A stretch of DNA of 53,897 nucleotides. It comes from Comamonadaceae bacterium. GTDB taxonomy: Bacteria; Pseudomonadota; Gammaproteobacteria; Burkholderiales; Burkholderiaceae_C. Made by a program: the position numbers and the translations under genes. The DNA lies in assembly GCA_030528485.1 (NCBI GenBank), contig JAUMYU010000008.1:1-53897 (forward strand), in the 5' to 3' direction. Below the pieces are notes generated by a model. It saw only the letters and a program-made list of their open reading frames with translations. It was not told the origin of the DNA and made no database searches. Positions 45,139-53,896 of the stretch are shown here, one piece after another (the first letter of the stretch is position 1; each line of letters opens with the position of its first letter).

Positions 45139-46794
45139 TCAATACTTACGCGCTCCCCCGCGCTGCCGGCGCCAGCCCAAGGCCAGCAGCGCCGTCAGCA
45201 TGGTCAAGCCCGCGCCATGCAACGCGGGAACGGGAGTGGGCGCGCCCCCGGAAACGGGCGCGGGCGCGGCGCGCGATTGCAGGAACCAATCGTTGCCGAT
45301 TTGCCTGAGCTCATACAAATAGCCGCCATGCCATACCGGGCCGTCCAGCACAAAAGCGCCGGCAGGCGAGGCTCCCGCCACCTGCACGACCAGAATGCCA
45401 TTGCCCGCCGTGGCCGCCCCTGCGGCGGCGCCGGTCAAGTGCATCTTGATCCGGGTCACCGCGCCAGTAACGTCGCCCGTGACGCGCAGCACATCGGCCC
45501 CGCCAAGCCCCGCCCCCAGCGCCGTATCCAGCGCCAGCGAGCCACCGCCTGCGTAGTCGCCCCCAACCGTCAAGGTGTCATTCGCGTCGCCGTCTTGCAA
45601 GCTCACCACGCCTGCGGTGTTGTGGACCTTGGCCGTCAGCGTGCGCGAGTCCGTGAGCTCCAGCCGTGCGCTGCCGCTCAAATCCAGGCGGCTCATTTGG
45701 GAGTCCGCCGTCATCGCCCAGCGGGCGCCGTTTTCCAGCCCAACGTTGAGCACTGCGCCCGGCGCCAGCGTGCTGCGGCCGGTATAGCTTCCGCCAACGC
45801 CCTTGAAGGTGACAACGTCTGTCGCGGCGCTATTCCACAAGGCACTGCCGGCATCCGCCTGGACGTCAACGTCCGTGAGCACCGCCGACGAAGCGCCCGC
45901 TGCCGCCGCGTAGGAAAAGGCGCTTCCGCCGCCAGCCACGCGGATCTTTCCGCCCTCGGCAGAAAAGCTGGCCGGGCCTGAAAACTCCACACCCCGGGCG
46001 CCAGCCGCCGCCGTCACACCAATAGCTTGCAGCTTCACTTCGGCACGCGACAGGAACGCCACCGAGGAACGAGCGCCACTGACCTTCATTGTGCTGGGGC
46101 CATTGGCGGTCAATGTGGAGCTGGCAGTGGCAGGCAACCCAGGATCGCGCACAATCACGCGCAAAGCGACCGAGCCGTCGTAATTCGTGAAATCAATATC
46201 CGCTTCCCCATAGGTAATCACGCCCCCATCCTCGGCGCTCAGACCCCTGTGTTCTCCATTGCCTGTCGCGGTGATCGTCGCTTTGCCCGCGATATGGACT
46301 TCGCCTTCCGTGCCCAGTGCCATAACGGCGCGGCGGTAAAGACCCGAGTGCCCCATGACAATGTTGACGTCCTGGGCATGGATGCGTCCCGCGCCACCGC
46401 TGGCCACGTCCGGCGCAGCCAAGCCATAGCTGTTATGGCGGCCACGCTGGGTCAGCGTCAGCACCCCTTGAAAGTTCAGCACACCGCCGTTGGCCGCCAC
46501 CGCCGTGCCCAAGCCACCCCCCGCCAAGTTTCCTGCCGCATTCACTGTCACATCGTGGGGCACGGTGATGACCGCGCCCGCGCCATTGGCGAACAGGGCG
46601 TGCCCCCCAGCCGTGTACGCCGGCAGCGTCGCCGTGCAGACATCAGCGGCCGATGCTGTCAGGGTTACGCTGGTCTCCGTACACGCCGCTTGCACGATCG
46701 CCGGAGCAATCGCCGCCAAAATAGCAAACGCTCCGAAACACCATGGGACAGAAGTTGACACGCGGCCGTACGCTCGATGGAAAATGGTGTGCAT
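45139..46794 (-). CDS. Autotransporter-passenger-like protein with IPTL-CTERM-like C-terminal sorting tail
   Basis: 551 residues. Signal peptide (hydrophobic AFAILAAIAPAIVQA, cleavage near residue 37). Residues 40-360 are Gly/Ala/Thr-rich, short repeating strands consistent with a right-handed beta helix. About 365-500 resembles a pertactin-type passenger end with autochaperone: LTVGGDYAGGGSLALDTALG, then GNGILVVQVAGASPAGAFVL and GGYLYELRQIGNDWFLQS. No beta-barrel translocator follows. Instead the C terminus is VPALHGAGLTMLTALLALGW then RRQRGG, the motif-helix-basic layout of IPTL-CTERM/PEP-CTERM-like sorting signals. An SD (GGAG) precedes the ATG. It is divergent from the mla operon. A surface adhesin anchored by a sorting pathway is inferred. 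Confidence 0.8.
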   Translation of the reverse strand: MHTIFHRAYGRVSTSVPWCFGAFAILAAIAPAIVQAACTETSVTLTASAADVCTATLPAYTAGGHALFANGAGAVITVPHDVTVNAAGNLAGGGLGTAVAANGGVLNFQGVLTLTQRGRHNSYGLAAPDVASGGAGRIHAQDVNIVMGHSGLYRRAVMALGTEGEVHIAGKATITATGNGEHRGLSAEDGGVITYGEADIDFTNYDGSVALRVIVRDPGLPATASSTLTANGPSTMKVSGARSSVAFLSRAEVKLQAIGVTAAAGARGVEFSGPASFSAEGGKIRVAGGGSAFSYAAAAGASSAVLTDVDVQADAGSALWNSAATDVVTFKGVGGSYTGRSTLAPGAVLNVGLENGARWAMTADSQMSRLDLSGSARLELTDSRTLTAKVHNTAGVVSLQDGDANDTLTVGGDYAGGGSLALDTALGAGLGGADVLRVTGDVTGAVTRIKMHLTGAAAGAATAGNGILVVQVAGASPAGAFVLDGPVWHGGYLYELRQIGNDWFLQSRAAPAPVSGGAPTPVPALHGAGLTMLTALLALGWRRQRGGARKY

Positions 46795-46998
46795 GGATCA
46801 CTCCAAGTGGGTTGCAGAAGACTGAACCAAGGAATGTAACAAAATCCGTCATTGGGAACCACTGCAAAGCACGCACAACACTACTGCGAAATACCTCGCA
46901 CAAGTTGACTTTTGTACGAGATGTCGCATCAACCAAGCTTGCTCACATTGCCCTTGCGCTTGAAGCCAGCGCCACATCAAGCCTGGGGAGCCTTTTTG

Positions 46999-47004
46999 TA
47001 GAAT
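46999..47004 (+). promoter_or_regulatory. Candidate -10 hexamer for the mla operon
   Basis: TAGAAT with a weak -35 (ATCAAG) 17 bp upstream. It would give a 5' leader of about 150 nt that includes the palindrome at 47133-47148. Confidence 0.3.
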
Positions 47005-47132
47005 GGCCGACTCTGCTGCGCCGCTTTTCAACGCTGCCCCATAGCACGGGATGCAGCGGCCTGCGAGCCATCTCAAACACCCTTTTGCACATTGTTGCTT
47101 TTGCCGTGCTACTCAGGCCCGGAAAGGGCGTT

Positions 47133-47148
47133 ACAAACGCGCGTTTGT
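47133..47148. promoter_or_regulatory. Perfect 16-bp palindrome just upstream of mlaF
   Basis: ACAAACGCGCGTTTGT is fully self-complementary and ends 11 bp before the mlaF ATG. The start codon lacks an SD (the preceding bases are CCCCCCCTTT), so the palindrome occupies the position where ribosome binding would be controlled. It may be a repressor site or act in the mRNA. Confidence 0.5.
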
Positions 47149-47159
47149 GCCCCCCCTTT

Positions 47160-48017
47160 ATGACTGTGGAAACCTCCCCGACTGCCTTGAGCAAACCGTT
47201 GGTCGATATCCAGCGACTGAGTTTTGGTTATGGCGAGCGTCTGATCCTTGACGATGTCAGCTTGCAGGTGCCGCGCGGGCAGGTTACGGCCATCATGGGC
47301 GCATCCGGCGGAGGCAAGACAACCTTGCTGCGCCTCATCAGTGGCCAGAACATGCCGCCAGCAGGCACGGTTTTTTTTGATGGGGTGGACGTAGGCCGAC
47401 AAAACCAAGAGGGGCTATATGCCTTGCGTCGGCGCATGGGCATGTTGTTTCAGTTCGGCGCTTTGTTTACCGATATGACGGTTTTCGAGAACGTCGCATT
47501 CCCCTTGCGCGAGCATGCGCGCCTGCCCGATGAGGTGTTGCGCGATGTGGTGCTGATGAAGCTCAACGCCGTCGGCCTGCGTGGCGCACGCGATTTGATG
47601 CCCAGCGAGATTTCCGGCGGCATGGCACGGCGCGTGGCACTGGCGCGGGCGATTGCACTGGATCCCGAACTCATTCTCTACGACGAACCGTTTGCAGGGC
47701 TGGATCCTATTGCCCTGGGGACGACGGCACGGCTGATCCGGCGTCTCAATGACGCATTGGGCACAACCAGTGTGCTGGTTTCGCACGATTTGGAGGAAAC
47801 CTTCCAAATTGCCGATCACATCATCGTGCTCGCTAATGGGGCGATTGCGGTGCAAGGCTCGCCAGAGACGATCCGCCAAAGCCAGGATCCACTGGTGCAG
47901 CAATTCGTGCAAGGCGCGTTCGATGGGCCAGTGCGTTTTCATTACCCTGGTGCACCGCTGGATACTGATTTCGGCCTGGCCCCGCCCGCTTCTCCCGAAG
48001 AAAGGGGCACAAAATGA
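47160..48017 (+). CDS. mlaF: Phospholipid transport ABC ATPase MlaF
   Basis: 285 residues from MTVETSPT. Walker [10 protein letters not shown] near residues 44-52, Q loop [20 protein letters not shown], signature [15 protein letters not shown] near 150, Walker [14 protein letters not shown] near 171. The first three are typical of MlaF. It powers lipid movement between the inner and outer membrane with MlaE and MlaD. It overlaps mlaE by ATGA and heads the operon. It is also the only MCE-type ATPase in the window, so it might serve the second MCE operon near 38-40 kb as well (inference). Confidence 0.95.
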   Translation: MTVETSPTALSKPLVDIQRLSFGYGERLILDDVSLQVPRGQVTAIMGASGGGKTTLLRLISGQNMPPAGTVFFDGVDVGRQNQEGLYALRRRMGMLFQFGALFTDMTVFENVAFPLREHARLPDEVLRDVVLMKLNAVGLRGARDLMPSEISGGMARRVALARAIALDPELILYDEPFAGLDPIALGTTARLIRRLNDALGTTSVLVSHDLEETFQIADHIIVLANGAIAVQGSPETIRQSQDPLVQQFVQGAFDGPVRFHYPGAPLDTDFGLAPPASPEERGTK

Positions 48018-48802
48018 AATTGAAATGGCTTCATCCCACGGAACTGGGCTTTCAAACCCGGCGTCTGCTCGCCAATTGGGGCTATGCCACGCGCCTGTTC
48101 GTGCGGCTTTGGCTGCCCGGACTGCTGGCGCTGCGGCGCTTCGGACTGGTACGCGACCAGGTGTTTTTCCTGGGCAATCGTTCGCTGAGCATCATTGCCG
48201 TCTCGGGCCTGTTCGTGGGCTTTGTGCTGAGTTTGCAGGGTTATTACATCTTGCAGCGCTTTGGCTCCGCGCAAATGCTGGGGGTGATGGTGACGCTGAG
48301 CTTGATCCGCGAGCTGGGGCCGGTCGTCGCGGCGCTGCTGTTTGCCGGACGCGCTGGCACCTCGCTGACAGCGGAAATTGGCCTGATGCGCGCAGGCGAG
48401 CAACTCAGCGCCATGGAGATGATGGCGGTGGATCCGATCCAGCGCATTCTGGCGCCACGATTTTGGGCGGGCGTGCTGGCCATGCCCTTGCTGGCCACTG
48501 TGTTCAACGCCGTAGGCGTAGTTGGCGGCTGGCTGGTGGGCGTGGTCATGCTGGGAGTGGACTCTGGCGCATTCTGGAGCCAGATGCAAAGCGGCGTGGA
48601 TGTATGGGCCGATTTGGGCAATGGGCTAATAAAAAGCCTGGTGTTTGGCGTTGCCGTGACGTTCATCGCCTTGCTGCAAGGCTATGTGGCGCGCCCCACC
48701 CCCGAAGGCGTCGCCCAAGCGACCACGCGCACCGTAGTGATGGCATCGCTGAGCGTGCTGGCGCTGGACTTCCTGCTCACCGCTGTGATGTTCACCGTTT
48801 GA
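48014..48802 (+). CDS. mlaE: Phospholipid transport permease MlaE
   Basis: 262 residues. Family motifs are clear: [60 protein letters not shown] and [20 protein letters not shown]. About six membrane segments, including an N-terminal amphipathic helix. It forms the dimeric membrane core of the MlaFED complex. It overlaps mlaF by 4 bp and precedes mlaD by 59 bp. Confidence 0.96.
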   Translation: MKLKWLHPTELGFQTRRLLANWGYATRLFVRLWLPGLLALRRFGLVRDQVFFLGNRSLSIIAVSGLFVGFVLSLQGYYILQRFGSAQMLGVMVTLSLIRELGPVVAALLFAGRAGTSLTAEIGLMRAGEQLSAMEMMAVDPIQRILAPRFWAGVLAMPLLATVFNAVGVVGGWLVGVVMLGVDSGAFWSQMQSGVDVWADLGNGLIKSLVFGVAVTFIALLQGYVARPTPEGVAQATTRTVVMASLSVLALDFLLTAVMFTV

Positions 48803-48861
48803 TAGCGATGATTACGATAGCAGGCTGCCGTCCATTTTGAAAAACCAGAGGATTTCCCTTC

Positions 48862-49719
48862 ATGCAACGCTCCAAAACCGATTTCTGGGTGGGCCTGTTC
48901 GTACTGATAGGCGCAGCGGCCTTGATCTTTCTGGCCCTGCAAGCAGCCAATTTGCTGCAACTGAACTGGCGCACACAGAACTACACCGTCTCCGCGCACT
49001 TCGACAACATCGGCGGCCTTAAGCCCCGCGCCGCCGTGCGCAGCAGCGGCGTGGTTGTTGGGCGCGTGGCCACCATCACGTATGACGACGCCTTGTACCG
49101 CGCCAAGGTGGTGCTGGAGCTGGACAAGCAATACCGCTTCTCACGCGACAGTGCACTGAAAATCCTCACCAGCGGCCTGTTGGGCGATCAATATATCGGC
49201 CTGGAACCTGGCTACGAGGATGAAAACCTCCAGGATGGCGACACGATTACAGCCACGCAATCGGCCATCGTGCTGGAGAACTTGATCTCCGCCTTTATGT
49301 TCAACAAGGCTGCCGAGCCTGCAACGCCCGCCCCAAGCTCAGCAGCGCAACCTCCCGCCCCAGCTCCTGCTGCGCCTTCGCCGTCCCCCGTTGCTCCGCA
49401 AGCCGACACCACAAAGCCAGCGGCGCTTCTGAAGCCGCAAAAACAAAATCAAGTGGCTGCCATTATCAATGCAGGCATCACCTACCCCGCGGAAAGCCTC
49501 CGTCAGCGCGAAGAAGGCACCGTGCGTGTGCGTGCGCTCATCGGCATCAATGGCCGGGCCAAAGAGGCAGCCATTGTCCAATCCAGCGGATTTAGTCGCC
49601 TGGACAACGCCGCTATTGAAGGTATTTTGCACAACGGCCGCTTCACCCCTTCCAGGCGTAACGGGCTGTTGGTGGACGATTGGTACATCTTCCCCATCAA
49701 TTTCAAATTACCCCGTTAA
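48862..49719 (+). CDS. mlaD: MlaD MCE protein fused to a C-terminal TonB domain
   Basis: 285 residues, against about 160-185 for ordinary MlaD. One transmembrane helix (about 11-29) is followed by the MCE domain (about 38-117: YTVSAHFDNIGGLKPRAAVR, KILTSGLLGDQYIGLEPGYE) and the typical ENLISAFMFNK end near 150. Then comes a Pro/Ala-rich spacer (about 152-190) and a complete TonB C-terminal domain (about 205-284: ITYPAESLRQREEGTVRVRA, LIGINGRAKEAAIVQSSGFS, RLDNAAIEGI, and a final strand WYIFPINFKL). The frame is continuous with uniform codon use, so this is not an assembly join between genes. The TonB domain could reach MlaA or another outer-membrane partner; that role is inferred. Confidence 0.92.
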   Translation: MQRSKTDFWVGLFVLIGAAALIFLALQAANLLQLNWRTQNYTVSAHFDNIGGLKPRAAVRSSGVVVGRVATITYDDALYRAKVVLELDKQYRFSRDSALKILTSGLLGDQYIGLEPGYEDENLQDGDTITATQSAIVLENLISAFMFNKAAEPATPAPSSAAQPPAPAPAAPSPSPVAPQADTTKPAALLKPQKQNQVAAIINAGITYPAESLRQREEGTVRVRALIGINGRAKEAAIVQSSGFSRLDNAAIEGILHNGRFTPSRRNGLLVDDWYIFPINFKLPR

Positions 49720-49755
49720 AGCGCGGCTTCTTTTTCCATTCGCCCCACAACCACA

Positions 49756-50553
49756 ATGACCAAGCCCCCACTCCACCGCCCCCTGCTGGCCGCCGCCTTG
49801 GCTTGCATGCTGGCCGCCTGCTCCACCACCGGCGGGCAGGGCCAGGATCCGCGTGATCCTTACGAGTCCTTTAACCGCAGCATGTACCGCTTCAACGACG
49901 GGCTGGATCGCGCCGTTCTCAAACCCGTTGCCAGCGGCTACCAAGCCATCGTGCCCTCGTCGGTGCGCACGGGCGTGGGCAATTTCTTTGGCAATCTCGG
50001 CGATGTGCGCTCATTTGCCAATAACGTGCTGCAACTCAAGGGCGAAGCGGCCATGAGCAGCTTGTTCCGCGTGCTGGTCAATTCCACCTTTGGCTTGGGG
50101 GGCGTGCTGGATGTGGCGAGCGAAATGCGCTTGCAGCGCTACAAGAATGACTTTGGCTTGACCTTGGGCCATTGGGGCATGGCCTCTGGCCCGTATCTGG
50201 TGCTGCCACTGCTGGGGCCATCCAGCGTGCGCGATACCGCTGGATTGCCGGTGGATTATTTCTCGCACCCATTGACGTACCTGGAGCCAGCATCCCACGG
50301 CTATGCGCTGCGAGGCGTGGAGATCGTCAACACCCGCGCCAATTTGCTGCGTGCGGGCGATACGCTGGATCAGGCTGCGCTGGACCGCTACATCATGCTG
50401 CGCGATATTTACCTGGCGCAACGCGAGCGCGCGCTGGGCCTGCAAAACAGCGATGGCCGCCTGGACGACGACGAGAACAGCGGCCGCCTGCCCGATGAGG
50501 AGGAAGATGCCCTGCCAGCATCTACGCAGGACCCAAAAATTACAAATCAATAG
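49756..50553 (+). CDS. mlaA: Outer-membrane lipoprotein MlaA (VacJ)
   Basis: 265 residues. Lipobox ACMLAAC (Cys near 22) followed by Ser, consistent with outer-membrane sorting. The MlaA core is clear: DPYESFNRSMYRFNDGLDRA, VRTGVGNFFGNLGDVRSFAN, FGLTLGHWGMASGPYLVLPL. MlaA removes misplaced phospholipids from the outer leaflet together with porins. In E. coli mlaA is unlinked from mlaFEDCB; here it sits between mlaD and mlaC, as in other betaproteobacteria. The last codons and the stop (ITNQ then TAG) are supplied by AT-rich element copy 13. Confidence 0.95.
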   Translation: MTKPPLHRPLLAAALACMLAACSTTGGQGQDPRDPYESFNRSMYRFNDGLDRAVLKPVASGYQAIVPSSVRTGVGNFFGNLGDVRSFANNVLQLKGEAAMSSLFRVLVNSTFGLGGVLDVASEMRLQRYKNDFGLTLGHWGMASGPYLVLPLLGPSSVRDTAGLPVDYFSHPLTYLEPASHGYALRGVEIVNTRANLLRAGDTLDQAALDRYIMLRDIYLAQRERALGLQNSDGRLDDDENSGRLPDEEEDALPASTQDPKITNQ

Positions 50554-50630
50554 GAAATTTTCTGGGTGGAAATCACCTTGTTTCGGCATGATGGTATTAA
50601 AGGGCCAATTCAAGAATTTTCCTTTGAATG
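50539..50630 (-). repeat. AT-rich palindromic intergenic element, copy 13
   Basis: On the minus strand the core reads AATACCATCATGCC then GAAACAAGGTGATTTCC. The arms are TTCATTCAAAGGAAAATT and AAATTTCCTATTGATTTGTAA. It overlaps the last 15 bases of mlaA and lies within the mla operon, between mlaA and mlaC. Confidence 0.88.
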
Positions 50631-50762
50631 AAAAAATCGCAATTTCACGATAGCAGGTGCAAAACTGGCTTGCATGGATGCATGAGACACTGGCACAGAC
50701 TGACACTTTCCGGGCAGCACGCCCACAACCTGATTCACAACCGAGATGGGAGGAATGCAACC

Positions 50763-51383
50763 ATGATCCGCACTTTCAAACTTTGGCTGGCAAGCGCAGC
50801 CTTGACCGCAACCGCCTTAATGGGTGCATCGCACGCCCAGGCCGCCGACCTGGCGCCCGATGCCATGGTTGAAAAAGTCACCTCCGAGGTGCTGAAGGAA
50901 ATTCACAACAACCAAGCCGTCAAATCCGGCAACATTGCCGCCGCCTCCGAGGCGGTTGATCGCGTCGTCATGCCGCATTTGGACTTTCAGCGCATGACGG
51001 CAGCGGCCGTTGGCCCGGCCTGGCGCAACGCAACACCACAGCAGCGCCAGGAAATCGTGGCGGAGTTCAAGGCCATGCTCATCCGCACCTATGCCGGTTC
51101 GCTGGATCAAGTGGGCCAGCTCCAGGTGGCGCTGCTGCCCATGCGCGCCCAGGCCGATGCGAACGACGTGCTGGTGCGCTCTGAAGTGCGTGGCGGCGAT
51201 CAGCCCATCCAGTTGGATTACCGGCTGAAAAAAACCCCCGGCCAAGGCTATGGCTGGAAGATTTACAACGTCAACGTCATGGGCGCATGGATCGTCGATT
51301 CCTACCGCAGCCAGTTTCAGCAGGAAATCAGCAGCGGCGGCCTGGATGGTTTGATTCGCACGCTACGCAGCAAGAATCAATAA
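50763..51383 (+). CDS. mlaC: Periplasmic phospholipid-binding protein MlaC
   Basis: 206 residues from MIRTFKLWLASA, with a purine-rich SD (GGGAGGAA) 10 nt upstream. Signal peptide ending SHAQA-ADL near residue 26. The MlaC fold shows VVMPHLDFQRMTAAAVGPAW, FKAMLIRTYAGSLDQ and YGWKIYNVNVMGAWIVDSYR. MlaC ferries phospholipid between MlaA and MlaFED. A longer in-frame ORF upstream runs into element copy 13 and is not favoured. The 209-bp gap to mlaA includes that element. No mlaB (STAS protein) follows; a strong terminator does. Confidence 0.95.
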   Translation: MIRTFKLWLASAALTATALMGASHAQAADLAPDAMVEKVTSEVLKEIHNNQAVKSGNIAAASEAVDRVVMPHLDFQRMTAAAVGPAWRNATPQQRQEIVAEFKAMLIRTYAGSLDQVGQLQVALLPMRAQADANDVLVRSEVRGGDQPIQLDYRLKKTPGQGYGWKIYNVNVMGAWIVDSYRSQFQQEISSGGLDGLIRTLRSKNQ

Positions 51384-51407
51384 TTGATCCATTCAAAAAG
51401 ATCACGC

Positions 51408-51455
51408 AAACCCTCCGATGGCATGACGAGCCTGCCATCGGAGGGTTTTCATTTT
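51408..51455 (+). terminator. Strong terminator of the mla operon
   Basis: A 15-bp perfect stem AACCCTCCGATGGCA paired with TGCCATCGGAGGGTT, followed by TTCATTTT. It lies 25 bp after the mlaC stop and ends the operon before any mlaB. Confidence 0.92.
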
Positions 51456-51497
51456 CCCACTCCCTGATAAACGCTTGCGACTCGCTAAGCGCGCACC

Positions 51498-53705
51498 ATG
51501 AGAACCCCTGCCATTGACCCCAAAGTCATCGCCACCTTGCCCATTTTTTGCAGCGTTTTTGCAGCCGCATCGCTGCTGTGGTACGCCCAAGCGCCACACT
51601 TGACGATGCCGTTTGTTCTCGGCATCGTCGCTGGCGGTCTGGTCGATTTGGATAACGGCCTGACAGGTCGGCTGAAAAACATTTTCTACACCGCGCTGGC
51701 GTTCTCGCTTTCCTCGCTCTCCGTGCAATGGGCTATGGGGAACGGGCCTATGCTCACCGTGGTCATGGTGGGGCTCACTTTTGTTTTCACCATGCTGGGC
51801 GCTGTGGGGCTGCGCTACCGCACCATTGCATTTGGCGCACTGGCGGTCGCCACCTACACCATGCTAACCCATGCGCCGCAAATGGTTTGGTACACCAATC
51901 CGGCGCTGATTTTGCTGGGCACCTTGCTCTACAGCAGCCTCACACTGCTCTTGCACCTGCTGCTGCCCAGCCGCCCTGTACAAGAAAACATGGCCAACGC
52001 CTACGCAGCGCTGGCAGCCTACTTCGATGCCAAAGCCGATTTTTTTGATCCAGATGAAGATCAGGATGGACTCGAGGGCCATCAAATCGATCTCGCTATG
52101 CAAAACCGCAATGTGATCGAGGCCTTCAACCAATGCCGCAGCGCATTGTTCTACCGCATGCGCGGCCAGCATCGCCACCCACGCACCACGCGCATGCTGC
52201 GCTACTACTTCACCGCACAGGATATGCATGAGCGCATCAGCTCTACCCATGCCGATTACCGCGACTTGGCCCAGCGACTCGCGCACACCGATGTGATTTT
52301 TCGTATCCATCGCTTGCTCGAATTGCAAGGCCAAGCCTGCCGGGATATAGCCGAAAGCCTGCGCAGCGGCCAGCCTTACCAATACAGCCCACGCCTGGCT
52401 CGCGCTGTGAAAGGTTGTCAGCAATCTCTTACCCTGTATGCGCAAAACCTGCACGACTCCAACAAGCATGTGCTGACCTTACAACGATTGTTGGACAACC
52501 TCTACGCCATCGACCACCAGCTCAGCCATCTCAACAACCATATCGACGGCACCCTCAATGACACACAGGATACCTCCCCATCCGATCGCACCCGCATTGC
52601 TGCGCAAGAGCCCATCGGCTGGCGCAATGCCTGGCGTGCCGTGCGCAAGCAGTTGAATTTGGAGTCAGCCGTATTTCGCCATGCTGTACGCTTAAGTGTC
52701 GTGGTCGTACTCTGTAGCGCAGTCGTACAAGTATTCGCTCTTGAAATGGGCTATTGGATTTTGCTCACAGCATTGTTTGTTTGTCAGCCCAATTACTCCG
52801 TAACCAAACACCGGGTGGTGCAACGTATTGTTGGCACAGTCTTAGGCGTTATCGTCGGCTCACTGCTGCCATATTTCACCCCATCAGTAGAAACCAAGCT
52901 GTGGATCGTCATCGCCTCCACTACGCTGTTTTTCTTTTTCCGCACCAACAAGTACAGCTTCTCCACATTCTTCATCACCATCCAGGCATTGATGGGCATG
53001 TCACTGATGGAAATGGATATTTACGCCGCAATGCCCGTTCGGATTGTCGACACACTGATTGGAACCGTTATTGCCTGGCTAGCCGTTTCCCTGCTATGGC
53101 CGGATTGGCACTACCTCACACTTGGCCGTACCGCCGCACAAGCCATGGCTAGTAACGGTGCGTATCTGCATCAAATCGCAGAACAACTGCGCTACGGACG
53201 AATCGACGATATTGCCTATCGCACTGCGCGCCGCCAAGCCCATGAGAAAGCAGCCGCTCTTAGTAGCACAGTTTCTGACATGAGCAGCGAGCCCCGGAAA
53301 TACCGTGATCACCTGCAAGATGGCTTTCACTTACTCAAAAGCAACTACGCACTGATAGGCTACATCTCTGCTCTTGGTGCGTACCGTAGCGCTCAAGGGC
53401 ACTTCAGTCTAAGCCCGTCATCTGCAAAAGCCTCTCCAGACCGCATAACGCGAGAGGAGGCCGCATTTGCCGAAAGCTGTTTTGAGATCGCACATCAAAC
53501 AGCCGATGTACTTCAAAACCTTGCCCAACTTGACAGCAGCACTTTCGACGCAAGCAACAAGGCCATTCAAGATGGGCTGCAAACCTTGCAAGGCCAAATA
53601 CAAAGTGCGCGTCAAAGCCGCATCCTTTGGCAGCAGCTAGACATGATTGTCCGACAGCTTGCCCCTTGCCGCTCCATGCTTATGCGCGTGTCCTCAATGG
53701 GATAA
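51498..53705 (+). CDS. FUSC-family inner-membrane protein (YccS-like)
   Basis: 735 residues, near the length of E. coli YccS. The first bundle of about six transmembrane segments (about 12-155) precedes a soluble helical domain (about 160-395) and a second bundle (about 400-550, with FALEMGYWILLTALFVCQPN then TKHRVVQRIVGTVLGVIVGS). A C-terminal cytoplasmic helical domain completes it. The two-bundle FUSC architecture is shared with aromatic-acid efflux pumps (AaeB) and fusaric acid resistance proteins. The YccS branch has no firmly known substrate. Codon use is less GC-biased than in the first half of the window. Confidence 0.9.
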   Translation: MRTPAIDPKVIATLPIFCSVFAAASLLWYAQAPHLTMPFVLGIVAGGLVDLDNGLTGRLKNIFYTALAFSLSSLSVQWAMGNGPMLTVVMVGLTFVFTMLGAVGLRYRTIAFGALAVATYTMLTHAPQMVWYTNPALILLGTLLYSSLTLLLHLLLPSRPVQENMANAYAALAAYFDAKADFFDPDEDQDGLEGHQIDLAMQNRNVIEAFNQCRSALFYRMRGQHRHPRTTRMLRYYFTAQDMHERISSTHADYRDLAQRLAHTDVIFRIHRLLELQGQACRDIAESLRSGQPYQYSPRLARAVKGCQQSLTLYAQNLHDSNKHVLTLQRLLDNLYAIDHQLSHLNNHIDGTLNDTQDTSPSDRTRIAAQEPIGWRNAWRAVRKQLNLESAVFRHAVRLSVVVVLCSAVVQVFALEMGYWILLTALFVCQPNYSVTKHRVVQRIVGTVLGVIVGSLLPYFTPSVETKLWIVIASTTLFFFFRTNKYSFSTFFITIQALMGMSLMEMDIYAAMPVRIVDTLIGTVIAWLAVSLLWPDWHYLTLGRTAAQAMASNGAYLHQIAEQLRYGRIDDIAYRTARRQAHEKAAALSSTVSDMSSEPRKYRDHLQDGFHLLKSNYALIGYISALGAYRSAQGHFSLSPSSAKASPDRITREEAAFAESCFEIAHQTADVLQNLAQLDSSTFDASNKAIQDGLQTLQGQIQSARQSRILWQQLDMIVRQLAPCRSMLMRVSSMG

Positions 53706-53740
53706 ATCAGAGTCATCAAATGCCATTTGGGAAGTTTTAC

Positions 53741-53896
53741 TTACACAGCAGAGTAGCTTGCATATCGAAAAATACCTTTGATGGCGCTCTTTCCAACTTC
53801 AACGAACTTGATTTCTGCACCATCAACGTTCAACGTGCTTTTGCCGGAATCTTCCCTCCCTACGGCCTTGCCAGGCCAGACTCCGCAGTGAGAGAC
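53741..53896 (-). CDS. Possible C-terminal end of a gene running off the window
   Basis: A minus-strand frame is open from the window edge to a TAA at 53741-53743 and would encode at least 51 residues ending DGAEIKFVEVGKSAIKGIFR then YASYSAV. The composition looks protein-like, and convergence with the YccS gene makes sense. A plus-strand frame from an ATG at 53720 is also open to the edge, so strand assignment is uncertain. I do not recognise a family. Confidence 0.35.
   Translation of the reverse strand, partial: VSHCGVWPGKAVGREDSGKSTLNVDGAEIKFVEVGKSAIKGIFRYASYSAV

Larger units (their letters stand above)
46795..47159. other. 365-bp divergent gap between the surface protein gene and the mla operon
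   Basis: It contains a candidate -10 and a 16-bp palindrome, each listed separately, and no gene-like frame. The upstream extension of the mlaF reading frame through this gap shows no family similarity. Confidence 0.5.
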
